This document shows, one piece after another, positions 1 to 8,110 of a stretch of 47,683 bases of DNA. Location: the NCBI GenBank assembly GCA_016201275.1, contig JACQDB010000068.1, positions 1-47,683 of the forward strand, given 5' to 3'. The stretch is from Acidobacteriota bacterium. GTDB taxonomy: Bacteria; Acidobacteriota; Blastocatellia; UBA7656. Numbering within the stretch: the first letter of the stretch is position 1; each line of letters opens with the position of its first letter. The position numbers and the translations under genes are program-made. The notes below the pieces were generated by a model. The model did not search any database. It had not been told where the DNA came from and saw only the letters and a list, made by a program, of their open reading frames with translations.

Positions 1-105
1 GAGTTCTATAATAGCGAGCGATTGCATCAATCATTAGACTATCAAACGCCGGAAGCGGTCTATCGGCAAGGACAAAAAGCAGCAGCCGAGACCACCTTAA
101 TTTGA
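1..105 (+). CDS. IS3-family transposase (OrfB), C-terminal end only
   Basis: Reading frame 1 is open from the window edge and ends at TGA (103-105), giving 34 residues. They begin EFYNSERLHQSLDYQTPEAVY, the C-terminal signature of IS3-family integrase-core transposases (pattern YN..R.H..L...TP...Y). The rest of the gene lies outside the window, so whether the element is complete cannot be judged. IS3-family enzymes are DDE transposases that move the element through a circular intermediate, and OrfB is normally made by frameshifting from OrfA. The group is probably IS150-like because an end-like sequence with GGGGAG follows the stop codon. The element ends just before the PaaK-like ligase at 191, so it could supply or disrupt that gene's promoter. 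Confident as a family call. Confidence 0.82.
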   Translation, partial: EFYNSERLHQSLDYQTPEAVYRQGQKAAAETTLI

Positions 106-110
106 CCGTT

Positions 111-139
111 TTGTGGTCTTGATTTTGGGGAGTACTATA
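111..139 (+). mobile_element. probable right terminal inverted repeat of the IS3/IS150-like element
   Basis: Six bases after the transposase stop codon comes a stretch containing TTTTGGGGAGTACTATA. This resembles the right ends of IS150-group elements, which typically carry a TTTTGGGGAGCAGTACA-like sequence. The matching left end is outside the window, so the exact boundary and target duplication cannot be set. A GTG at 113 that would extend the next gene falls inside this end, one reason for choosing the later start at 191. Confidence 0.45.
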
Positions 140-190
140 CCCTTTAACCGATACCTATACCTTAATAACGATAATGGCTATGGAGAATTT

Positions 191-1576
191 ATGAAGGGTG
201 TTCGTTTTCTAAATGAAGCAGAGAGAGCGCCGCTGCTGACCAATGACGGGCGGAAATTGCTCAAGTGGATGCAGGAACATCCTCACGCCCCGAAATATAA
301 TTACCAATGCGGCGATCAACTCACCGCCGCAATGCTTGAACGCGTCAGAGCCTATGCACAAGAGTTGGCGGAGGCCAAACCGCAAGGGGCGATGAATGAA
401 ACACCCGACTGGGTTTTGCACTTCGCGGAACGCTGTTTGATCGAGGTGCCGTTTTATCGGCGGCGTGGTGGCCGCGCCGATGATTTTTTCGCGCTGCCAA
501 CTTGTAGTCGCAAAGATTTGGAAAACGAGCAATGGGCTTTTGTGCCGGATTCACAAGCGCTCGACGATTTAATTATGTACTACACTTCGGGGACGACCGG
601 AAAACCGTTTTACATTTTGTCGCACCCGGAAGTATCGTCGAAGTATCTGGTCAAATTGCGCGCCGCGCTCGCGCACCTCGGCATCAGGCTTGAAGGCGGC
701 CAGGGGCGCGTCTCCATTCTTACGCCGTGCGCGCAGAAAACTTCTTTGACTTATGCGACGGTCTCTGCGTATCTGGATGGCGCAGGCTATGTGAAAGTGA
801 ATCTCAACCCGGCAGACTGGCGCAAGCAAAATGATGCGGCGCAGTTCATAGATGATTGCCAGCCGGAAATTTATACCGGCGACCCGATTTCATTTTTGGC
901 GCTGGCGCAATTGCCGCTGCACACCAGACCGAAAGCTCTGGTGTCATCGGCGATGACGTTGCTGCCGGCCTTGCGTAGCGATTTGGAAAAGCACTTTGAA
1001 TGCCCGGTGCTTGATGTCTATTCGTTGAACGAATCGCGGTTCGTAGCCGCGAGTTTCGGCGTGGAATCACGCATTATTCCGCACGATGTGTTTGTCGAAA
1101 TTCTGGATCCCGAAGGCCGCAATTGCCCAACCGGAGAGCGCGGCGAAATCGCTTTGACCTGCAACCGCAATCCGTTTTTGCCGCTGCTGCGCTATCGCAC
1201 CGGCGATTACGCGGCGTTGAAGGTTGCCGCAGGTTCGCCCGTTCTCAGCGCTTTTGAAGGGCGACAACCGGTGATGTTTCGTAACACCGAAGGGAAAATC
1301 ATCAACAACATAGAAGTCACTCAGGCGCTCGAAAATTTTCCGCTGACGCAATTTTCTCTGCATCAAAATGCCGATCACTCGCTGCTTTTTTGTAGGCGCG
1401 GCAACCGCGTTGAAGCGCGTTTCATTGAAGCCGCTTTGCAACATCTGTTCGGCGCTACGCAGCGCTTGACGATTGCCGAGTTACACGAAGATGACACCCG
1501 CAATGGCAAGCTGTTGTCCTACACCTCAGACTTGCCGGAACTTCCTTTCGCTGAAGTCGAGATGGCTTTTCCCTGA
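191..1576 (+). CDS. PaaK-like AMP-forming acyl/aryl ligase (phenylacetate-CoA ligase superfamily)
   Basis: A 461-residue member of the adenylate-forming superfamily, which activates a carboxylate as acyl-AMP and usually transfers it to CoA. The P-loop YYTSGTTGKP lies at about residues 130-139. DVYSLNESR near 275 stands where the (Y/G)xTE adenine motif is expected, and LLRYRTGDY near 334 matches the PaaK 'RYRTGD' motif. Length and order fit PaaK-type ligases (about 430-450 residues) better than FadD. The start at 191 is chosen because GGAG (182-185) sits six bases upstream. An upstream GTG at 113 lies inside the IS end. The C-terminal subdomain is short and lacks an obvious PxxxxGK lysine motif, so CoA ligation as opposed to adenylation only is uncertain. 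The next gene encodes a CmcI-like methyltransferase, so a role in modifying a secondary metabolite or glycan is possible. The substrate is unknown. Confidence 0.85.
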   Translation: MKGVRFLNEAERAPLLTNDGRKLLKWMQEHPHAPKYNYQCGDQLTAAMLERVRAYAQELAEAKPQGAMNETPDWVLHFAERCLIEVPFYRRRGGRADDFFALPTCSRKDLENEQWAFVPDSQALDDLIMYYTSGTTGKPFYILSHPEVSSKYLVKLRAALAHLGIRLEGGQGRVSILTPCAQKTSLTYATVSAYLDGAGYVKVNLNPADWRKQNDAAQFIDDCQPEIYTGDPISFLALAQLPLHTRPKALVSSAMTLLPALRSDLEKHFECPVLDVYSLNESRFVAASFGVESRIIPHDVFVEILDPEGRNCPTGERGEIALTCNRNPFLPLLRYRTGDYAALKVAAGSPVLSAFEGRQPVMFRNTEGKIINNIEVTQALENFPLTQFSLHQNADHSLLFCRRGNRVEARFIEAALQHLFGATQRLTIAELHEDDTRNGKLLSYTSDLPELPFAEVEMAFP

Positions 1577-2017
1577 AATCACAGGCTCGCTTGGTCGGGT
1601 CTTGTTATGCAGTGACGACAGTGTTTCAACTTTTGAGCCGTCTGCCAAAGCGTGTACGAGCAGTCAGGGTTAAGGGAAGCGGAAAGACATAGCATACGGT
1701 TGAGCAGCGGTCTGTGATCGCCAGTTCAGCGGTCACAGACCGCTGCTCAACGGGAATTATGGGAGGGATATTTTCTTCCCCTTCCTAAAAAAGAATTTCA
1801 ACGATGAAGAAAATTTCATAGTGAAAATACTCAACAGCTACAGCGGCGATGCCTGGTTCGCGTTGACAGAGGCCGCCAAAGGAATTTTATTCTTTGCCGC
1901 CTCAACGCAAGGCCGTTTCTTTTTCAGCTTGAATATACCCGACTTCTGGCCAGCGCCGGTCGGCTTGGTTGCTGAAAAATTATCGGTAGAAATAAACAGA
2001 TGAGGAAAAAAAACCCG
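1577..2017. other. intergenic region between the PaaK-like ligase and the methyltransferase
   Basis: About 440 bases hold one long palindrome (1699-1751, listed separately) and otherwise no convincing gene. Short open frames exist, for example from GTG 1821 to 2003. They lack a ribosome binding site, have no recognisable motif and overlap the following gene. No clear promoter was identified. Confidence 0.5.
1699..1751. repeat. palindromic repeat, family A copy 1
   Basis: Two 23-nt arms (1699-1721 and 1729-1751) beginning GTTGAGCAGCGGTCTGTGA pair with a single mismatch around a 7-nt loop. Related sequences with the GTTGAGC(A/G)GCGGTC end occur at 2885-2933 and 21468-21503, so this is a dispersed REP-like palindrome and not a gene-specific terminator. 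No T-run follows on either strand. Confidence 0.75.
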
Positions 2018-2665
2018 ATGACACCAGGGGAACAAACCAAGATAGAGCAATTTCACGATCTCTATTACAACGGTCTGGAAGGCAAAAATGCTATTCATCT
2101 GCACACCTACTGGCTAGGCGTGCAGGTGCTGAAATGTCCGCTGGATTTATGGATTTATCAGGAGATCATTGCCGAACTTCAGCCGGATGTGATTATTGAA
2201 ACCGGAACATACAAAGGAGGAAGCGCGTGGTTTATGGCGCATATCCTAGACCTTATCGGCAAGGGAGAGATTTTCACCATTGATGTCGCCGATGACCTGG
2301 CTAGACCCGCGCATCCGCGTATTCACTATGTAAAAGGGTCAAGCACGGATGAGCAACTGCTACATACGCTGATGAACCCGCGCCCAACAGACGAGACGCG
2401 CTTGATCATTCTGGATTCCCTGCACACCAAAGCTCATGTCTTGAAGGAGTTGCATCTCTGGTCGCCTTTCGTCAGCCCGAATAGTTACCTGATCGTTGAA
2501 GATACCAACATCAACGGTCATCCCACCTATCCCACTTTCGGCGCAGGCCCCTATGAAGCGGTAGAGGAGTTTTTCAAAATGAACTCTGATTTTATGGTTG
2601 ATACAAGCCGAGAGAAATTTCTGATGACCTTTAATCCGCGAGGCTTCTTGAAACGCTTGCCCTAA
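2018..2665 (+). CDS. CmcI / rhamnosyl O-methyltransferase-like SAM-dependent methyltransferase
   Basis: A 215-residue protein of the cephalosporin hydroxylase/CmcI family, which are class I SAM-binding enzymes often found in antibiotic, lipopolysaccharide or glycopeptidolipid pathways. IIETGTYKGGSAWFMA near residues 65-80 is the SAM-binding loop region. LDSLHTKAHVLKEL and LIVEDTNINGHP follow in the family order, ending with REKFLMTFNPRGFLKR. Length is near the family norm (200-250). ATG 2018 is preferred because GAGGAAA (2002-2008) precedes it. ATG 2000, in frame, is an alternative and would add six residues. The gene stands alone between repeats. A PaaK-like ligase precedes it at 440 bases, too far for a clear operon. 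The substrate cannot be inferred. Confidence 0.8.
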   Translation: MTPGEQTKIEQFHDLYYNGLEGKNAIHLHTYWLGVQVLKCPLDLWIYQEIIAELQPDVIIETGTYKGGSAWFMAHILDLIGKGEIFTIDVADDLARPAHPRIHYVKGSSTDEQLLHTLMNPRPTDETRLIILDSLHTKAHVLKELHLWSPFVSPNSYLIVEDTNINGHPTYPTFGAGPYEAVEEFFKMNSDFMVDTSREKFLMTFNPRGFLKRLP

Positions 2666-2727
2666 GCTCGACTTTGTACAATTTCAAATTGAACCACACC
2701 AATCAAGCGCTGACGTTGCGGTTCACG

Positions 2728-2778
2728 CCTGGAATGATTGAACCTCACCTCAACAATCTGAGGTTCAATCATTCCAGG
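2728..2778. repeat. perfect 20-bp inverted repeat downstream of the methyltransferase
   Basis: Arms 2728-2747 (CCTGGAATGATTGAACCTCA) and 2759-2778 are exact reverse complements with an 11-nt loop. The stem would be very stable and lies 62 bases after the methyltransferase stop. No T-run follows on the + strand, so a factor-independent terminator is not supported. It may be a mobile palindrome or a transcript-stabilising hairpin. Confidence 0.8.
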
Positions 2779-2884
2779 GGTTGAAAAAGCCAATGAAATC
2801 AGGCTGCTGCGCCTCTGAAAAATCTAGCAACGGAAAGCTGAGGCAGTTAGAGCGGTTTGCATATGTGTGTACTGCCCCCCTATC

Positions 2885-2933
2885 GTTGAGCAGCGGTCTT
2901 CGACCGTGCGAAGGTCTTCGACCGCCGCTCAAC
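2885..2933. repeat. palindromic repeat, family A copy 2
   Basis: Starts GTTGAGCAGCGGTC and ends GACCGCCGCTCAAC, so the outer 14 nt pair with one mismatch. The centre contains a direct duplication of GGTCTTCGACCG. It shares its ends with the palindrome at 1699-1751. Confidence 0.65.
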
Positions 2934-2940
2934 GGGTTTG

Positions 2941-3037
2941 AAGCATCCCCCGATTGCCATCGGGGGGATTCGTTTATCGTAGGCGGCGTTTCGTAGGTTG
3001 GGCTTTAAGCATCCCCCGATTGCCATCGGGGGGATTC
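2941..3037. repeat. two direct copies of a 31-nt hairpin unit (family C)
   Basis: The 31-nt unit AAGCATCCCCCGATTGCCAT(CGGGGGGATTC) occurs at 2941-2971 and 3007-3037, identical, with a period of 66. Each unit is a hairpin (CCCCCGAT / ATCGGGGG). The 35-nt segment between them (including GGCGGCGTTTCGTAGGTTGG) resembles the reverse complement of the right edge of the window (47624-47683), where a diverged unit occurs. This points to a dispersed repeat rather than a repeat-spacer array. Confidence 0.7.
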
Positions 3038-3312
3038 AGGCGAATAACCAAACCACCTAGGCTCTGCGTTGGTAAACTTCGCAGCGGTGCAGCACTCGAA
3101 GTGAGTCCGCTTTTTACTTTCACCCTGCCAATTTTGCCCGACGAAAACGATGTCAAGGTACGAGGGGACAGGTTGATGCCGTGGCCCAACTTTTCGTTTT
3201 CATTTGCGGTGCGGGTAGCGGGTTTTCGGTGGTCTCCGCGAAATCGTATGATGACTTTGTACAAGCAAAACCAGCGTCACGATTCCATCGGCAAACATTA
3301 TTGCCGGACGCC

Positions 3313-3342
3313 TTGACGATGCCCACATCAACGGCGTAACTT
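3313..3342 (+). promoter_or_regulatory. probable tetR promoter
   Basis: TTGACG (3313-3318) as -35 and TAACTT (3337-3342) as a weak -10 with an 18-nt spacer lie directly before the palindromic operator. The layout (operator just after the -10) matches the promoter at 29510-29538. The -10 match is poor, so this is tentative. Confidence 0.4.
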
Positions 3343-3360
3343 CTACCGAACGGTCAGTAG
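3343..3360. promoter_or_regulatory. predicted TetR operator, site 1 (autoregulatory)
   Basis: CTACCGAACGGTCAGTAG is an 18-nt near-perfect palindrome (arms CTACCGA / TCAGTAG, one mismatch). It lies 55 bases upstream of the tetR start codon, where binding would block its promoter. A copy differing at one base lies at 29543-29560 in front of the ETF operon. TetR-family dimers bind palindromes of this size, and ACCGAACGGTCGGT-like sites are typical of the family. Binding by the adjacent TetR is inferred. Confidence 0.7.
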
Positions 3361-3415
3361 CTTGAAAATAGACTGTAAAAACATCATTCGTAGAGAGCGG
3401 AAAAATTCAGATTCA

Positions 3416-4042
3416 ATGATGAGACCACAAAAGAGGATCGCCAGGAGCAGTGAGCCGGATCGCCGCGCTGAAATTTATGATGCTGCCGCAAAAATTATCT
3501 GCGACAAAGGCTTTGATGCGATGACCATGAATGAAATCGCTCAGGCCGTAGGCATGACCAAAGCGGGCATTTATCATTACATCGAAGGCAAACAGAATAT
3601 GCTCTTTGCCATCATGAACTACGGCATGGATATGCTGGATCAAAGCGTCATCGGTGTCGCCAGTCAGGTTGACGACGCTGAAAAACGTTTGATTGCCATC
3701 ATCCATAGTCACGCCAGGCTCATCACTCAGGGCAGCAACGCGGTCACCGTTCTGGTGGATGAAGTGGCGGGACTGTCGCCCGCCCAGCGCAAAAAAATTA
3801 TCCAGCGCAAGCGTGTCTATTTCGATTTTATACGCGACACCCTGGAGCAATTGAAACGCGATGGCAAGCTCAAGGACGTGGACACCACGGTTGCCGCGTT
3901 CAGCATTCTCGGTATGCTGTTGTGGATTTCGCGCTGGTATCGCCACGATGGCAAGTTGACCGGCGACCAGATCGCCGACGAGGTTTTGAAAGTCGCGCTG
4001 GGCGGTATGCTGCGCTCGCCTTTGCGGGCGCTGCGAAAATAA
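3416..4042 (+). CDS. TetR-family transcriptional regulator, likely of fatty acid degradation
   Basis: A 208-residue repressor-type protein. The N-terminal helix-turn-helix domain (residues about 14-60) carries the TetR signature: RRAEIYDAAAKIICDKGFDA, then MTMNEIAQAVGMTKAGIYHY. The rest is an alpha-helical ligand/dimer domain in which acyl-CoA often acts as inducer in relatives. ATG 3416 is chosen (3419 is equally possible) because it gives the usual short N-terminus. An in-frame TTG at 3362 would touch the operator. The gene leads a + strand run with fadD 97 bases downstream, then the fused beta-oxidation enzyme and thiolase. An operator-like palindrome sits in its promoter and again before etfBA, so I infer it represses both until long-chain acyl-CoA accumulates. 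The ligand is not shown by the sequence. Confidence 0.9.
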   Translation: MMRPQKRIARSSEPDRRAEIYDAAAKIICDKGFDAMTMNEIAQAVGMTKAGIYHYIEGKQNMLFAIMNYGMDMLDQSVIGVASQVDDAEKRLIAIIHSHARLITQGSNAVTVLVDEVAGLSPAQRKKIIQRKRVYFDFIRDTLEQLKRDGKLKDVDTTVAAFSILGMLLWISRWYRHDGKLTGDQIADEVLKVALGGMLRSPLRALRK

Positions 4043-4138
4043 GCGTCACAGTTTTTGCAAGTTGAAAAAATTTCGGCGCATGATTTTGTGATCGCCCTGT
4101 TGTAAGGCTTTTGACCCTGTGGCAGGAGGAAATCAGGA

Positions 4139-5860
4139 ATGGCTACAGCCAGTTTAGCAGATCAATCGCAGACCTATAACACCGGTCAACTTTCCGTTTA
4201 TGCCAGCAAGCCGTGGCTGGAAAATTATGACTATTGGGTTCCGGCCACGATCAACTACGCGCAGAGTTCGCTGTATCAAATACTGGCGCTGGCCGCCTCG
4301 TTGCAGGGCGACAAAGTTGCCACCGCCTTTCTGGGCGCGGAACTGACCTATGACCAAATCAAGCGGCAGGCCGATAAACTCGCCGCCGCGCTGTCGCACA
4401 TCGGCATCGCCAAAGGCGACCGCGTAGGCCTCATGCTGCCCAATTGTCCGCAGTATGTCATCAGCGTTTTTGCCATCCTGCGTTTGGGCGCTATCGTTGT
4501 CAACATCAATCCGATTTACACGCTCCGCGAAGTGGATTTAGTCGCCAACGATTCCGGCATGAAGGCGCTCATCGCCTTTGATATGGTCGCGCCGATTGGG
4601 CTGGGCGTAAAATCAAACTCGCAAATCGAAACCGTCATCATCACCAGCCTGCTCGATTATTCGGCCAATCCATCGGCAGCCAACCCTGCGCCTGCGGGGG
4701 CGCTGTCGTTCGTCGAATTTCTCAACGGCGCGGGCGACGCCAAACCGCCAAGCGTGGACATCAACGCCAAAGAAGACATCGCCATACTGCAATACACCGG
4801 CGGCACCACAGGCGTACCGAAAGGCGCGATGATTACCCACTTCAACGCCTTCGCCAATGTGTTGCAGATTCATATGTGGGGACGGGAGTTTCATAAACTT
4901 GGCGAAGGGCGCATCCTGATGGTCATTCCGCTCTATCACATCTATGCGTTGACCTGTGGAATGTTGTTGGGGACCTGGCAGGCGGCGATGATGATTTTGA
5001 TTCCCAAATACGATGTGAATATGGTCCTGGAGGCGATACAAAAATATGCGCCTACCTATTTTCCCGCCGTGCCTACGTTGTTCATATCGTTGTTGAATCA
5101 TCCCGAAGCAGCGAAATACGGACTCGATAAAGTGAAGCGGTTTAACAGCGGCTCTGCGCCTTTGCCGGTCGAAGTCATCGAGCAGTTTGAACACCTGAGC
5201 GGCGCGATGGTTTATGAAGGCTACGGCTTGACCGAAGCTTCGCCAACAACCCACTCAACGCCGACGCTTGCCAAGCGCAAGATCGGCAGCATAGGTTTGC
5301 CGATTACCGGAACCGATTGCAAAATCGTTGATCTGGAAACCGGCGACAAAGAAGTGCCGCTGGGCGAAGACGGCGAGTTGTGCATACGCGGCCCACAGGT
5401 GATGAAAGGCTATTGGAACAAACCCGAAGAGACGGCTTTGACATTGCGCGACGGCTGGTTGTACACCGGCGACATAGCGCGCATGGATGCAGACGGTTTC
5501 TTTTACATCGTGCAGCGCAAGAAAGACATGATTATCGTCAGCGGCTTTAACGTCTATCCCGGCGAAGTCGAAGACGTGTTGTTCACCCATCCGGCAGTGA
5601 TGGAGGCGGCAGTGATTGGCGTAGCCGATGAGTATCGCGGCGAGTCGGTGAAGGCGTTTGTGGTGTTGAAAGCCGACGTGCAAGCGACGGTTGAAGAGTT
5701 GTTGCAACATTGCCGCGAGCGACTGGCGAAGTTCAAAATTCCTGCGTCCATCGAAATCATAGAGAGTTTGCCCAAGACCAATGTCGGCAAAGTGCTGCGT
5801 CGCGTGCTGCGCGATCAGGAGGAAGAGAAGCGCCGACAGACAATCATCACTGACGAATAA
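4139..5860 (+). CDS. fadD: long-chain fatty acid--CoA ligase (FadD type)
   Basis: A 573-residue AMP-forming acyl-CoA synthetase that activates fatty acids with ATP and CoA. Motifs in order: [11 protein letters not shown] (219-229, phosphate binding), YGLTEASP (362-369, adenine binding), GWLYTGD (439-445, ribose binding), [11 protein letters not shown] near 470 (hinge and CoA side), and PKTNVGK with catalytic Lys551. Length matches FadD (about 560). ATG 4139 follows AGGAGG at about eleven bases. Thirty-two bases separate it from the fused hydratase/dehydrogenase gene, so they are probably co-transcribed behind tetR. An exact chain-length preference cannot be read from the sequence. FadD is the closest family, but a medium-chain or aryl acid ligase is possible. 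Confidence 0.93.
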   Translation: MATASLADQSQTYNTGQLSVYASKPWLENYDYWVPATINYAQSSLYQILALAASLQGDKVATAFLGAELTYDQIKRQADKLAAALSHIGIAKGDRVGLMLPNCPQYVISVFAILRLGAIVVNINPIYTLREVDLVANDSGMKALIAFDMVAPIGLGVKSNSQIETVIITSLLDYSANPSAANPAPAGALSFVEFLNGAGDAKPPSVDINAKEDIAILQYTGGTTGVPKGAMITHFNAFANVLQIHMWGREFHKLGEGRILMVIPLYHIYALTCGMLLGTWQAAMMILIPKYDVNMVLEAIQKYAPTYFPAVPTLFISLLNHPEAAKYGLDKVKRFNSGSAPLPVEVIEQFEHLSGAMVYEGYGLTEASPTTHSTPTLAKRKIGSIGLPITGTDCKIVDLETGDKEVPLGEDGELCIRGPQVMKGYWNKPEETALTLRDGWLYTGDIARMDADGFFYIVQRKKDMIIVSGFNVYPGEVEDVLFTHPAVMEAAVIGVADEYRGESVKAFVVLKADVQATVEELLQHCRERLAKFKIPASIEIIESLPKTNVGKVLRRVLRDQEEEKRRQTIITDE

Positions 5861-5892
5861 AATCTTAAAAAAGCCAATAAAAAGGAGCTATT

Positions 5893-8028
5893 ATGAGCGA
5901 ACTGGTATCTTTGACCAAACAAGATGGCATCGGCATCATCACCATTAACAACCCGCCTGTGAACGCCTTGAGTCCGGGCGTGCCGGAAGGCATAGCCGCC
6001 GCGCTCGAGGAAATCGAAAACGACGAATCGCTCACAGGCGGCATCATCATCGGCGGCGGACAAACCTTCATCGCCGGAGCCGACATTAAAGAGTTCGGCA
6101 AAATCACCTCTGGCGAAAATAAACGCGGCGTGGCGTTTCTGCCCTTGCTCAAACGCATAGAAGATTCGCCCAAACCTTTGGTCGCAGCAATTCACGGCAC
6201 GGCTTTTGGCGGCGGCCTCGAAGTCGCTATGGCGTTTCATTATCGCGTCATCGCGCCGACGGCTCAGGTTGGACAACCGGAAGTCAATCTAGGCATCATC
6301 CCCGGCGCGGCTGGCACACAGCGTCTGCCGCGTCTTGCCGGTGTGGAAAAGGCCGTAGAGATGTGTGCCTTTGGTGCGCCGATTAAAGCAGGCGATGCGT
6401 TGAAGTACGGCATTGTGGATCGCGTCATCGAAGGCGATTTGCTGGCAGGCGCGATTGCATTTTTGCAGGAGAAGATTGCCAGCAACGAGCCGCCGCGCCG
6501 GACTTGTGATTTGACCGACAAGCTCGGCGATGAAGCAACCAATGCGCCTATTTTTGCGGCGGCGAAGAAACAAGCGGCGAAGGTCAGGCGCGGACAACCC
6601 GCCGCGTTAGCCGCGATTGATGCGGTCGAAGCGGCGACCAAATTATCTTTTGAAGAAGGCGTAAAACGCGAGCAGGAATTGTTTCTTGAGTGCCTCTACT
6701 CGACTGCATCGAAAGCCTTGATTCATGCGTTTTTCGGCGAACGTGCCGTGGCGAAAATTCCTGACATTCCCAAAGCCACGCCGGTTTACGAAATCAAAAA
6801 AGCCGCAGTCATCGGCGCGGGAACCATGGGCGGCGGCATCGCTATGAATTATGCCAACGCAGGCATTCCGGTGTTGTTGAAAGAGGCGTCGCAGGAATTG
6901 CTCGACAAAGGCTTGGCGGTGATTCGCAAGAACTATCAGAACTCGGTCAACAAAGGGCGTTTTCCGCAAGAGGTCATGGACAAACGCATGGCGTTGATTA
7001 CGCCGACGTTGACGTATGATGGATTTGCAGAAGCCGACATCGTTACCGAAGCGGTCTTTGAAGGCATGGCGTTAAAGAAGCAGGTCTTCGGCGAACTCGA
7101 TAAGGTTTGCAAAGCGACCTGCATTCTGGCGTCCAACACTTCGACGCTCGACATAGATGAAATCGCTGCGGCGACAACGCGCCCGGAGATGGTCATCGGG
7201 CATCATTACTTCAGCCCTGCAAACGTGATGCGACTGTTGGAGATTGTGCGCGGCAAAGCGACCCGCAAAGAGGTGATTGCGACATCGCTGGCGATAGCGA
7301 AAAAGTTGAAGAAGGTCGGCGTTGTGGTCGGCAACTGTCGCGGCTTTGTCGGCAATCGTATGCTGCATCCATACGGACGCGAAGCGATTTTTCTGGTCGA
7401 AGAAGGCGCTAGACCGCAGGATGTGGACGGCGCGTTGTACGAATTTGGCTTGGCGATGGGCTATCTTTCGATGAGCGATTTGGCGGGCATAGACGTAGGC
7501 TGGCGGGTGCGACAGGAAGCCAAACACCTTGAAAAACCGGGCATACGCCAACCTTTGATTGGCGACAAGCTCTACGAGATGGGACGCTATGGGCAGAAGA
7601 CCGGCGCGGGTTTTTATGACTACGATGAAAAACGCAACCGCATACCAAACCCGGAAATCGAAGCCTTGATTAAAGAGACGGCAAGCGAAGCAGGCATCGC
7701 GCAACGCGACATCAGCAAAGACGAAATCATCGAGCGCACCATGTACGCGCTGATTAACGAAGGCGCGAAGATTCTGGAAGAAGGCATCGCTTTGCGCGCC
7801 GTGGACATAGATATTATTTACTTGAACGGTTACGGCTATCCTTCGTGGCGTGGCGGTCCGATGTTTTACGCCGACACCGTGGGTTTGAAAAAAGTCTATG
7901 AGCGCATATGCGAATTTCAAGCGCAACACGGCGAGTTGTGGGAGCCTGCGCCTCTGTTGAAACGACTGGCGGAAGAAGGCAAAACTTTCGCTGATTTTGA
8001 TAAAGGCGGCCTGACGGTTACAGCTTGA
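5893..8028 (+). CDS. fadJ: fused enoyl-CoA hydratase / 3-hydroxyacyl-CoA dehydrogenase (FadB/FadJ type)
   Basis: A 711-residue two-domain enzyme catalysing hydration of enoyl-CoA and NAD-dependent oxidation of the 3-hydroxyacyl-CoA. The crotonase domain (about 1-190) keeps both hydratase glutamates, Glu110 in GGGLEVAM and Glu130 in GQPEVNLGI, spaced 20 as in E. coli FadB. The Rossmann motif GAGTMGGG is at 308-315. The dehydrogenase catalytic pair is His438 (GHHYFSP) and Glu450 (LLEIVRG), spaced 12 as in FadB. The C-terminal dehydrogenase repeat follows. Length equals FadJ (714) and FadB (729). ATG 5893 has AAGGAG eight bases upstream. In E. coli the partner thiolase is adjacent. Here an Rpn nuclease gene separates it from the thiolase at 9165. 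Whether FadB or FadJ is the better name cannot be decided by eye. Confidence 0.93.
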   Translation: MSELVSLTKQDGIGIITINNPPVNALSPGVPEGIAAALEEIENDESLTGGIIIGGGQTFIAGADIKEFGKITSGENKRGVAFLPLLKRIEDSPKPLVAAIHGTAFGGGLEVAMAFHYRVIAPTAQVGQPEVNLGIIPGAAGTQRLPRLAGVEKAVEMCAFGAPIKAGDALKYGIVDRVIEGDLLAGAIAFLQEKIASNEPPRRTCDLTDKLGDEATNAPIFAAAKKQAAKVRRGQPAALAAIDAVEAATKLSFEEGVKREQELFLECLYSTASKALIHAFFGERAVAKIPDIPKATPVYEIKKAAVIGAGTMGGGIAMNYANAGIPVLLKEASQELLDKGLAVIRKNYQNSVNKGRFPQEVMDKRMALITPTLTYDGFAEADIVTEAVFEGMALKKQVFGELDKVCKATCILASNTSTLDIDEIAAATTRPEMVIGHHYFSPANVMRLLEIVRGKATRKEVIATSLAIAKKLKKVGVVVGNCRGFVGNRMLHPYGREAIFLVEEGARPQDVDGALYEFGLAMGYLSMSDLAGIDVGWRVRQEAKHLEKPGIRQPLIGDKLYEMGRYGQKTGAGFYDYDEKRNRIPNPEIEALIKETASEAGIAQRDISKDEIIERTMYALINEGAKILEEGIALRAVDIDIIYLNGYGYPSWRGGPMFYADTVGLKKVYERICEFQAQHGELWEPAPLLKRLAEEGKTFADFDKGGLTVTA

Positions 8029-8035
8029 TTACGGC

Positions 8036-8076
8036 GCGGACGTTTTGACGAAGCGACCAAACGTGAAAACGTCCGC
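8036..8076. repeat. hairpin after the fused beta-oxidation gene
   Basis: Perfect 11-bp arms GCGGACGTTTT (8036-8046) and AAAACGTCCGC (8066-8076) enclose a 19-nt loop, eight bases after the stop codon. It is not followed by a T-run. It may attenuate or stabilise the transcript at the boundary with the Rpn gene. Confidence 0.6.
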
Positions 8077-8110
8077 ATTGTTCACCAATATGCGAGTGTG
8101 ACAATCGTTT

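Larger units (their letters stand above)
2779..3312. other. repeat-rich intergenic region upstream of tetR
   Basis: About 530 bases without a supportable gene. It contains family A copy 2 and the tandem family C hairpins, both listed separately. Open frames across 2781-2996 and 2954-3316 are made of translated repeat sequence with no start signal and are not accepted as genes. From 3040 to 3312 nothing recognisable was seen. Confidence 0.5.

Noticed and set aside
1821-2003. Small + strand protein before the methyltransferase
   Set aside because: GTG start without ribosome binding site, no motif, overlaps the next gene in another frame.
2941-3037. Two-repeat CRISPR array
   Set aside because: Only two units, no cas gene in the window, and the 'spacer' has a diverged copy at 47624-47683, so it is part of a dispersed repeat.
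2781-3316. Two open frames in the repeat region upstream of tetR
   Set aside because: They are translations of palindromic repeats with no start signals.
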